A stretch of 64,000 bases of DNA from Hanleya hanleyi (Eukaryota; Mollusca; Polyplacophora; Lepidopleurida; Hanleyidae), in assembly GCA_036873755.1 (NCBI GenBank), contig JAVTVY010016101.1, positions 1-64,000 on the forward strand, in the 5' to 3' direction. A program made the position numbers and the translations under genes. Shown here in pieces: positions 44,040 to 53,730 of the stretch. Under the pieces are notes generated by a model that was not told the DNA's origin, did no database searches, and saw nothing but the letters and a program-made list of their open reading frames with translations. Each line of letters opens with the position of its first letter. Position 1 is the first letter of the stretch.

Positions 44040-44449
44040 TATCTATCAGCCTCAGTACCGTATTACCTTTGATGTCAACGTGACTAGGCAACCAGCAAAA
44101 CACAATGTCAATCTGTTGATCAAATTTACAGTCATATAATTGTAGAATATTCAAGATGTTGGGATGAGTTGAAGTTCCATGCACTTTTAATCGCTTGAAG
44201 GCATGACCGTGAATCTGAGAATATGATATATTTTTTTCCTTTTAGCGTACCCAATACCTTCCAAAGCCGAAAATTTAGCTTTTGCTTCTGCAGTGAATAT
44301 CGAAATTTCCCTGGTAGTCGACAGGTTTTAGTTTTGAAACTAAAGATAGTAGCACATGCTACTCTCTCGCTATCTTTAGAACCATCTGTATAAATAGCCT
44401 GATGTGATCTGTATTTTTCTCTCAACAAACCAAATTCTTGTGTATACAC
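44040..44449 (-). pseudogene. LINE RNase H domain fragment (minus)
   Basis: The minus frame has AIYTDGSKDSERVACA, the first RNase H motif, and IIFSDSRSCLQAI, the second. After a break it has FCWLPSHVDIKGN, the last motif. This belongs to a LINE with RNase H (I/jockey-like) and has the opposite orientation to the RT fragment before it, so it is a different insertion or an inverted piece. Confidence 0.75.
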
Positions 44450-44604
44450 GAGGTGGCTCGTGTTTACCTTTTTATATTTCGACAGTGAAAGGGCACTTTT
44501 GATTTAGGGGGGACCCGAATATCTTTGGGCCCCACATAAAAAATTACATATAGAGTGCCAGGACGTGTAGTGGTGTGTTACAGGCCTGATTTGCTTGTGG
44601 TAAA

Positions 44605-45465
44605 CCAGGAAGTCAAATGGAGTCCGGCATATTCTTCAATATCAATGCGAAACGAACTCTTTTATGCGAAACAAATGTGAAAATAGAACAAGAAATCTAT
44701 ATACATTGTGTTCAGATTTATTTCCGGGGAAACGCGTAAAACGCATCACCAGCAACCCGAGACCCTGGAGCTTCCGGGGCAGAGGCGGTCCCTGGTCCCT
44801 CGCCTGTCCGGCTGTGAGGATCGCTTATTTAGCTTTGTGTAAATGAATCGGTATCATATTGGTTCTAATGTTCCACGATGTAAAGGTCACCGCTTTTTAT
44901 GTGTTAAATATAACTAGAAAGTCAAATGGATTCAGACATGAAATATGATTTTTTCAACATCGATGATTGCTTATAAATGAGTAACAAACGTGAAAGAAGA
45001 ACCATAAATCCGCATGCATTATGTTCGAATTTATTTTCGGGAAAACGCTTAGAAAGCATCCCCGGAGACCTGGGACTTCGGAGCTTCTCGGGCCTAGGCG
45101 GCCCCTGGACCCTCGCCTGCCGAGCTGAGGATTTTCTTGTTTTATCTTTGTGTGAATGAATCGTATCAGTAGGCATATTGGTTTCCCTTCCAAGAACTAA
45201 ACGTCATCGTTTTGTAAGTTTTAAATATAACTAGAGAGTCAAATGGATGCAAGCATGAGGTGCGATGTTTTCAATATCGATGCTTGCTTATAATTGCGAA
45301 AAAAAATCGTGAAAATAGAACCATAAATCTGCATGCAGTATGATCACTTTTATTTCCGAGAAAACGTTCAGAACGCATCTCCGGCGATCTAGGACCCCGG
45401 AGCTTCCGGGACCTAGGCGGCCCCTGGAACCTCGCATGTTGGACTGTCATAGTGGGCCCCCAACT
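44605..45465. repeat. ~310-bp tandem repeat, about 2.8 units, with GC-rich core
   Basis: AGTCAAATGGA recurs at 44611, 44920 and 45236. Each unit also holds CATAAATC or similar, TTTATTTCCGGGGAAAACG-type sequence, and a GC-rich core (GGAGCTTCCGGG, CTAGGCGGCCCCTGGACCCT). Units differ at many positions, so the array is old. Confidence 0.85.
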
Positions 45466-46163
45466 TTCAATTACGTTCCGACGCCACTGACTACATATGT
45501 AGATAAGGGTCATAGGGAGCTCGGACTATTCCAGGGTCCGACTTCACATAGTAGAAAGAATAGTATCTGGGCCAGGAGCACTGAGTCTGTGTGGTTTGGT
45601 TTGTCCAATCGAAATGCATATTTCTCTTTGGCTGAGGTCTCGATTCTAACCTGTGGTACAACTGGTGTGAAGGGAAAAGATTTCCAGGGCAACAAAATTT
45701 ACCAAATTGGAAGGGGGTTGTACGAGAAATACTTAGTCTCTCTCATTGATGCCAGTGGGTACCTTGTTGTGGAGTTGGTTCATCCAGTAAACCTCTCTCT
45801 TGTGTCGGAGGGTGTCACTTAAAGGACGATAGTCTGGGGTCAGAGCGGATAACCTCGATGATTTCGAAGCCAATGTCAAGGGCGGAATGTCCCGGAGTAG
45901 ACCAGAAGTGTCTGGGAGCTGGTTCATCTGATTTCAGATTTCTTGTGTTGCGAAGGTGTTCCGGAGCCACTGACTACATAATAGTGCGATGATTCACGAT
46001 CATATCAATTTAAATTACTTAGTGGGTTTAACTAACACACCCAATAGTACACATAGTTTACGTACAGTTCTGTATGCGTTACCTCCGAGAGCTTTAAATC
46101 ACATAGAGATATACAACAATCTGCGTCTTCAGGAAATATAATACCACCCAAAATCACTAAAGT
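45466..46163. other. No recognised gene; flanking 23-bp direct repeats
   Basis: GTTCCGACGCCACTGACTAC at 45474 recurs as GTTCCGGAGCCACTGACTAC at 45958, 484 bases later. An open frame that runs from the repeat core at 45340 to 45822 has no recognisable domain and is left unassigned. Confidence 0.4.
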
Positions 46164-48136
46164 ATGTCAAGATATAGCGTATTCCGGTTGTATCGTCCAG
46201 TGAACATAATCGAAACATCCCAAGATCGGCTTTTCTTGAAACTCAACTACCTAGATAAAGGACTGGACATTGTTAATTTACCTCGAATCCTGAATGATCC
46301 AGAGGTACGCAACACTGTACCAAACTATTTTAAGTTCACAGAACCTCCTTGCATTTCATATAAGTATACTAAATCTATAGCCACCAAAATATTCAATTAC
46401 TCTAATGCTGTCAAGGAGTTTGACTGGAACTTATACACCATAGTTGTGATTGTGAATCATCGAACTTTATCTATGCACCATGCAAACGTGTTGTGACTGT
46501 TGGCCTTGATGTGGTGAGTGATAAGGACCTAAGATTACTCCTGATGATGGGGCCTAAATATAGAGAGCCGAGAAAAATATATCTGAAGGCCGACCAGAAG
46601 ATAGTCCCGTCTGCTTTGGAACAGTACATTATTGATTGGTCTAAGCGAGAAAAAGTTGAACCTACAGTACTCGCTGATTGGCGGGACCTCACCAAGAGCA
46701 AGGCCGTTGAAACAATCCGTCATATTGACAGAAGTACCCTTCCCCAAGCAAAACAAGTACTGAGAAGCCCCAATTCGCAAGAAGTTCTAGCAAATCTCCA
46801 GAGTAAATTCGTCATAGTCCCAGCAGACAAAGCTTCAAATAATATAATATTCCTATGTAAATATTACTATTACCAGGTGCTGGTTGAAGAATTGAGTGTA
46901 AACATATGGTCATCAAATACGTCTACTTACCCTAAAACTGCAGTTACTCTGGAAGATTTATTTGACAATCACAAAACGTTTCTCAGTGAGAGAGGTATTT
47001 GTCTTCCAACCAAACATAACGATATACCAAAAGTATACTGGACTCCCAAAATGCATAAATCACCATACAAAGCTAGATTCATAGCTGATTCTAGAAGCTG
47101 CACCACCAAGCGTCTTTCAACCCTGTTGACGGAGGCCCTTCATGAGGTAAAAGCATTTTCGGAAAGGTATTGCACCACTATTCCTAAAAACTCTGGCGTT
47201 GAATGTATGTGGATATTGAAAAACTCGAAATGTCTTACGGAAGAACTTGATGCTAAAGGTCACATACCGTACAGACATGTATCCACATGGGATTTCTCGA
47301 CTCTCTATACTACAATCCCTCATCAGGACCTTATTGACCGTCTAAGTTCATTAATAGTATCATTAAAAACTGATCGTAGATATATTAATGTAGGAAGCCA
47401 TAAAGCATTCTTTAGCTCTACTACATACACCAGGTATCATTCATGGGATGTTTCTTTGTTTAAAGAGTTGGTTGAATTTCTCATTGAAAATATCTATGTA
47501 AAATTTGGCAACACAATATATCAACAGCATATAGGTATTCCAATGGGTATTAATTGTGCACCCCTGTTGGCTGACCTATGTCTGTTCTCTTATGAATATG
47601 ACTATATGCAGGCACTTTCAAAAACCGATCCATTCAAAGCCCGTTCCTTCTCATTCACCAAACGCTATATAGACGATCTTCTCGCTGTGGATAATCGCTA
47701 TATAAATGACGCAGTGAAGGATATATATTCACCTTCACTGGATTTGAAGGAAACTACAGATATCCCTACAGGCACATCATATTTAGACCTATATTTCTAT
47801 AAAAATGAAGCGGGCCTTCTCTCTCGTCGACTGTACGACAAAAGAGATGATTACAATTTCGACATCGTAAACTATCCCTTTCTGGACAGTAATATTCCAG
47901 TGGGACCTGCATATGGCGTATACATAACACGCCTAATAGCATTTGCTAGATCCTGTGTTAACTGTGACGATTTTAATCAACGTCACAAAACATTGTTGCA
48001 GAAACTTATAAAACAGGGTTACACCATCAAGCGCCTCCACTCAAAGTTTCTCAAATTCGGCGATACATATCGCATGCTGATAGCAAAATACGAGCGTAGC
48101 ATGCAAGATCTATGGCGTTACGTAACTTGTGTCTAA
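46164..48136 (+). pseudogene. Penelope-like element copy 3, nearly intact reverse transcriptase with one frameshift
   Basis: The N-terminal frame (46164 to about 46435) and the main frame (open from 46442 to 48136) read as one protein if one frameshift near 46431-46441 is allowed; the main frame then starts with a CDCESSNFIYAP stretch. RT motifs in order are FVIVPADKASNNIIF, VYWTPKMHKSPYKARFIADS, STWDFSTLYTTIP with the motif A Asp, IGIPMGINCAPLLADL, FTKRYIDDLLAVDN with YIDD at 47666-47677, GTSYLDLYFY and RLYDKRDDYNFDIVNYPF. No GIY-YIG nuclease is fused at either end. The motif set belongs to the PLE class, and I suspect the Naiad-like group because of motif wording, but clade is not settled. 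It is the best-preserved PLE in the window. Confidence 0.88.
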
Positions 48137-48482
48137 TTCCGGTTAACCTGGGGCTAGGGTCCATATGAACCAATGTATTTCACGATCCTCCTGGTACTCA
48201 TATGAACAGTCACAATCAAAGCGTGACTGAGATACATCATTCTGTAGATAACGACTTTAGAACGAATATATTTTTGGAACATCATGATGTCTTGCCGGCA
48301 TCATTGAAAACTGTTGACCACTTCTCTCTTACAGAAAACAAGCCTATGTTTATGTATACTATGATTGTCTTTTTGAATTTGGTGCTAATACTGTTATATG
48401 GAATAGGTCTTTGGATTATGGACGCGGATATTCTTTAATGGACGACGGTTGAATTATGAATGACGGACCAGATGCTTGAAAT
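48137..48482 (+). mobile_element. 3' noncoding tail of PLE copy 3
   Basis: Matches the reverse complement of 11755-12180 and 16801-17190. It contains GTGACTGAGATACATCATTC, the TGATGTCTTGCCGGCATCAT block, and ends with GGACGCGGATATTCTTTAAT and AATGACGGACCAGATGCTTG. A 78-codon frame inside (48202-48438) with a hydrophobic segment is not kept in the other copies. Confidence 0.75.
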
Positions 48483-48484
48483 TC

Positions 48485-49020
48485 CATGATTCGTAGGTGG
48501 AATTCACGGCTGGTTTCTTCAACGTATTGTTTGAAGCACTTTTCGCATGTCAATAGGTAGATGACATTGTGGGTGCAGCAATTGGCAAGGAGCCGTTTCC
48601 GATATTTGACACCATTGTAGGTGCTCGTGAAGTGTCGACGGTTATTGATGGAAGGGCAGATTTTGCAGTTCCGGTATTCACAATCATCAATTGGGTTGAA
48701 GTGAGTTTTTCCAGTGATACCTGCGTGTCGGGGCGGAGATTGGAGGCGCGCCCGAACTAGACGATCCGATAAGTTTGGATTGCGACGGAAAGCAAGAAGT
48801 GGCATTTCCGGGAATATCGGTCCGATGCGACTCGATTTCTGGAGAATGGGCCAGATTTCTCGAACTGCCGTGTAAATCAGGTGAGCGTGTGGGTGGTATG
48901 TGAATATGAGGGGTATTCGGTTCTGGACAGTGTTGGTGTGTTGTCGGGGTTGGAGGAGATCCATCCGAGGTTTGGACTTTAGCAACGTCGTTTCTATGTG
49001 ATGTGGGACAATCAACCACA
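48485..49020 (-). pseudogene. PLE GIY-YIG endonuclease end, truncated (minus)
   Basis: The minus frame carries the RT C-terminal linker (RIPLIFTYHP, FPEMPLLAFRRNPNLSDRLV), a cysteine-containing stretch (CEYRNCKICPS) and the start of a GIY-YIG nuclease (NVIYLLTCEKCFKQYVEETS, where YVGET is usual). Both the RT core and the rest of the nuclease are missing. It belongs to an EN-containing PLE type different from the copy 3 element that it abuts tail to tail. Confidence 0.75.
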
Positions 49021-49047
49021 CAATCAATCAGCTACAGATGTTTCGAA

Positions 49048-49566
49048 ATGTCGTTCATCTGCCTGTCGTGCGATCGAACCTTCAGTGTTAAAAGTAATCT
49101 GACACGCCATGCGAGATCCTCACATGTGGGACACTTCTTTTCTTGCGAGTGTGGCCGCACATACAGCCGCAATGAGGACTTGCAGAAACATACGGCCAGA
49201 TGTGCAATCCTCTCCGAGTTGAGGAAGATGGCAACACCCTCGGCCGGCTCAACTAGGAGCCTTCTTGACATAGCCCCTCCACCCCTGGCGGCGCCCACGA
49301 GGATAAAGAAACGGGATATCCTTGGAGAGGCTATCAACATCATCGGGGGATTACAACCCGTCACACCAACTTTCGACCGCCAACGCCCTTTGAGCCCAAT
49401 AACGCCAAGGACGTCGCCCATCCCGGAAGTCCACTGGCACCTGGCCAACACGGCAGTCACGCCCCCTTCTGGACCTCCGGATCACAGCGATTTCCACAGA
49501 CGTATTATCAAAAACACTTGCTACGTTCTGCACTATTGTCTTTCAAACAGACAATATTTTGCCTAA
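49048..49566 (+). CDS. C2H2 zinc-finger protein ORF, unassigned
   Basis: The 172-codon frame from the second ATG begins MSFICLSCDRTFSVKSNLTR. It has one canonical C2H2 finger (C-x2-C-x12-H-x4-H), then a second, shorter finger with CECGRTYSRNEDLQKHTARC that ends H-x3-C. The rest is proline/threonine-rich and without a known domain. An upstream in-frame ATG at 49003 adds 15 residues. It lies in a transposon-rich region next to a PLE fragment, so it may be the first ORF of an element or a captured gene piece. No introns or polyadenylation signal support it. Confidence 0.45.
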   Translation: MSFICLSCDRTFSVKSNLTRHARSSHVGHFFSCECGRTYSRNEDLQKHTARCAILSELRKMATPSAGSTRSLLDIAPPPLAAPTRIKKRDILGEAINIIGGLQPVTPTFDRQRPLSPITPRTSPIPEVHWHLANTAVTPPSGPPDHSDFHRRIIKNTCYVLHYCLSNRQYFA

Positions 49567-50420
49567 CTTATATCAACCGTATATGTCAATACACCTCTCG
49601 CATCAACAAACACACTCGTCTTATCTTGTTTCGCACCTTGTTGATTGTTTTCTCCCCACTGCTACCCAAGCAGTCCTGTTCTACTTGTCATTACCGCTGC
49701 GTCAACACTCTTTCGCACCCTCGCCTTTTTTAGATCCTCCTTGAACACACCTTTCCGTTCTAGATTACTACAAACCCGCAGTATCTTTTGAAGAAGAAAC
49801 TACCTCTGTTCGATGTTCAAACGGAACACAACTCACCTCGCTGTCCCCCGTGGTCAATAACCTTTGACTCCCGCCTCCTATGTCAACATACACATACACC
49901 ACTCTGACCATATACAAGGAACAAATATGCGAAGTTATATCGTCACAAGACAGTCAAGAAGCTGCCCCCATCAGCCTGTCATTCCTTTTGTCCCGTGGAA
50001 ACACCATGACCTTCCACCTGGATCAAACACCCGGATCCGTACCAAATCTGAGACTTCTTCACATATCTCACCTGATCAACAAAATTTAACACCTCACGAC
50101 TTCGCCGAACCATGTCGTCATAGCAGTTGACACCACTAGGTTTTCTAATATGCATTTCAATTAAAATGTCAGTTCTCGTCTTTGAAGCAGATATTCCCTG
50201 GGGTGTCGCGAAGTGGCCGCACTATGCTAACCTGCTTGGTGTTGGTGTTAGAAAGTCTCCGAACTTTGTTCCATACTTGCGGGTCAGATGCGTATATTGT
50301 CCGGGCTTACAAAAGATACAGATAGAAGTAACTTCCGTATCATCCAATAGGTGTTGTAGATCTGTACTTCTGAACAAGTAGGACAGTACATGGCTCAAAA
50401 ATGACGGGTTACGTTTGGGG
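49567..50420. other. No supported gene
   Basis: Pyrimidine-rich from 49560 to 49830. Frames here are short and without domains. Confidence 0.45.
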
Positions 50421-50578
50421 CACAGGGCCGCAAAACAAGAGTTTTGGGGGGTGTGGGCGGTGGTATTAGGGAGAAGCGTCGAAATATGGGGTCTCTATAT
50501 ATAACCCCTTGCTTTATGGATTTATATAAAGCATGGGGTTATATGGACACCCTCCAACTCTTGTTTTGCGGGCCTGTG
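50421..50578. mobile_element. 158-bp hAT-type MITE with 8-bp target duplication
   Basis: Terminal repeats are CACAGGGCCGCAAAACAAGA on the left and the complement of it (TTGTTTTGCGGGCCTGTG) on the right. GTTTGGGG occurs exactly at both borders (50413-50420 and 50579-50586). The centre is a second hairpin (ATATAACCCC...GGGGTTATAT). The 8-bp duplication with a CA...TG terminus is the signature of hAT elements. Confidence 0.85.
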
Positions 50579-50586
50579 GTTTGGGG

Positions 50587-52964
50587 TTATGTCGGCAGAG
50601 TTGAGCTGATTGCCTGAGAACATCACGTGGTGTTAATTTCTGGGAGTTGCCGAAAATAGGCCGAAAATGAATATACGCAAGCTCCCAAGGTCTGTCTTAC
50701 TGCGAATAGATGACCCAGATGGTTAAAGGTTGACTATGTGTTTTGAACTCCGGCTGTTTCGAGTCTCGAGACTTTCTATATACAATATGGTGGCATATAC
50801 TCTAGACTCCAAGCAGCCTGTGGTTTTAAATATGCTTACGAATCACATCCTTTGTTTTTTTCCGATCATTTACCAGACTTGAGCAGTTTTGTTTGTTATT
50901 TATTGTTACCTATCTATAAATTAACATGGAATCTCATATTTTGTGAATTACATTTTGTCTTGTGCAAAAAGACAAGTTTGCTGGCAATGCAGAGAGCCAG
51001 GCACTGAATGCTAGACACCATAAAGTTTCACCCCAAAATAGTGGGAGGGGAGAGAATTTCGACCAAAGATAGGGTGATCATTTTATGGAAGTAATTACTG
51101 AATACAACAACACATTCGTAATGGCAATGACTTTATTAATGCACAACAGAATGAAGTACATGTAAAAATAGACATAAATAACATATTGCACAATGAATGT
51201 ATATTACGGAAAACTAAGAAAATTCAGTTCTGTTGGTTCAGTCATTATGAACAGGGTTGGTAATGTTCAAACCTACATATCCAGATCAGATGTGGAAATG
51301 AGGCACTTGGTCATAGTTCTTGAATGAAATAATAAAATTATCTCCCACTACAATGATTTATATGGTGTATCATATTAACACCCTTTCACATTAATCCATG
51401 CGCAACATACACATGTGTAAAATCTCACGATTAGATTCAAAATGGCAGCCATGCATCCCTTTATATTTCTGTCCTGATTATAGGGAGTTTTTCCTGATCT
51501 CCAAGAACACAAAATTGATTCTTTTCACCTAGAATAAAGATTTTTGAACAACAGTAAACTATAATACGAGGATAATATAAAGAAAAATATGGAAAAATCA
51601 GTTTGATATAATCAGAGCTGTCAGTGGAATCTTGTTAACATTTTCCAGTAGACCATTATCCAAACATAAAGAGCAGGAATTCTGCCCCAGATACCGAATA
51701 TTATCAGTGGGATCCGTGGTTGTAATAAACTCCCAGCCCTAGAATTGTTCAATTGTAAATTCACTGTAGGTTTAAATCTGAGCTATAGTACAAATGGTAA
51801 ACTTTCACATACTGACTAGGCTTACAACAGAAAATTGGTACAGACACGCAATGGCATTACTAGAATTACTAAACACACACCTAATCAAATCTATATAATG
51901 ACAATTTCTTAACAATTCAGAAACCAGAAATACAAGTTCCCAGCCATGAAAAATATGTAAATCTGAGTTATGTCCGATGGGTAATCTGATAAACAGCAAA
52001 ATGATTATGTGTGCAAATTATTTACAAACAGACCGGAAAATGAGCATTTTCAAATTTAGTTCAGGAGATTAGATATACTGTTGGATAGATCTTGTTTTGC
52101 CATGCACCTTTTGACAAAACTATACATAGGCACTTTCGAACCGATCAGTACATGGTACATTTTACGGCCTGCATGGTAATGAATTGCAGCAGAATTTGCA
52201 AGAAACATGCAGGAATAGTATTGACCAGTACTTTGCAGGTTTTCCAGTATGTCCAGGGGCATGCCAAATATTTGAATATGTGGATACCACACACTACCAT
52301 TGCTTGTTGCTCTTCATTGTTTGCATGACCTAGTGACATGATCACGTAATAAGGACATTATAGGCTTGCAAAATGTGTTGTGCAGCGTTGTGTTGACTAG
52401 AAGAAGTAACAAAATATTGCAGTAAATAATGTTCGAACTCAGCCATGCAAATTACCTGTCCCAGTATACTGATATTAACAAAAGTTGACCTGGAATTAGG
52501 AGGATACATGTATGTATTGGTAATCAGCCTGAATATTTCATAAGTGGAGATCAGATGATAGTTGAGAATGACAGACCAAACTTGCATTGCCAGTCAGGAA
52601 CTGGACTGAGAAGAAACTAAAACCATAAATGGCATCGGATGCCTTTCATTTCAATGTCATAATTGGCCCAGTTTTCATCATCTTGGTCAAATTAAGTTGT
52701 CAGTTACAAAACTCACAAAATGGTTGGTCTTATGTGTAAGCTGTTTCTATTGTTCAGGTGTTATATTAGTGAAAAATCTCGTCTAAGACTCATTGTTGTA
52801 CCCAGACAGCCTATTGTACACCTCGTCTTGTGACACCCAGTCCAATGAGAACGGGAAGGTCGGGTCAATTTTATCTATGAAGTATTTTCACATTGATCTG
52901 ACCTATCTTACAATGAAACTATTGATCCCCACTTCGGAAAAATACCATTTTAGATTCGAGAAGT
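50587..52964. other. No supported gene
   Basis: AT-rich sequence with no array or inverted repeat noticed. The open frames at 51.8-52.6 kb on both strands look like chance. Part of it could be noncoding DNA downstream of the minus-strand gene at 56.8 kb. Confidence 0.45.
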
Positions 52965-53025
52965 GACGGAGTGAGTAGGATTTAAAGGTATTTTCAACAA
53001 TTTTAGTCATATCATTATCATGATG
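52965..53025 (+). repeat. Gastropod-type short dispersed repeat, 5' fragment
   Basis: GTGACGGAGTGAGTAGGATTT...TTCAACAATTTTAGTCATATC matches the head of the repeat at 58.4 kb. Confidence 0.5.
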
Positions 53026-53204
53026 ATGCCTTCGTGTGCAAAACCACAAGTTTGCCAACTGTTTCTATTATCCTGGACACTGCTCAGCCCAGCTACATGT
53101 AATACAGGCATGGTCACGCATCCCAGTATTGACCGAGTTCAACATTGTATAACTTCGGTGACCTGTGCCCAAAGTGATACACCGTACCTTGGATTCGAAA
53201 ATCA

Positions 53205-53320
53205 CATTCTGATACATCGACACATTCTGGCACAACACATTCTGGTACATCAACACATACTATCAACATCAACACATTCTGGTACATGGAACACATTCTG
53301 GCACATCAACACAGTCTAGT
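53205..53320. repeat. Minisatellite ACACATTCTGGTACATCA-type
   Basis: About six imperfect units of 15-18 bases with ACACATTCTGG as core. Confidence 0.85.
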
Positions 53321-53633
53321 TCTTCAAAACTTTCTGGTAAATTGACACATGGTACATGTTATACTAGATTCCAAAGACGCTCCATTACATGCAAGTTCGG
53401 ACCAGGACACGGACACAAAAGAAAAACTCTTAACTGTACTGAGAATTGTGGGCGAGTCCATTTTAAACATATATATATTAATATTGAAATATTTGCAGAA
53501 GACAATCAGGATTATGTTAGTTAAGCATACCTGGTTAATTAATCCAATACATGTCTTGTACATGGTGGTAATAGTGAACAAATTATTAATAGGATCCATA
53601 TTAAAGTTCAGTAAACTGTGATAACAGCAAAAA

Positions 53634-53730
53634 TGTGTGCAGGGTAGTTGTGTATAAATGTGTGCAGGTAGTTGTGTATAAATGTGTGCAGGGTAGTTGT
53701 GTATAAATGTGTGCAGGTAGTTGTGTATAA
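53634..53730. repeat. 24-bp minisatellite, four units
   Basis: TGTGTGCAGGGTAGTTGTGT followed by ATAAA repeats with alternate units lacking one G. Confidence 0.9.

Noticed and set aside
45340..45822. 160-codon open frame
   Set aside because: It starts inside the third unit of the ~310-bp repeat, and no domain is recognisable.
48202..48438. 78-codon frame with a membrane-like segment in the PLE tail
   Set aside because: The same tail at 16.8 and 11.8 kb does not keep this frame.
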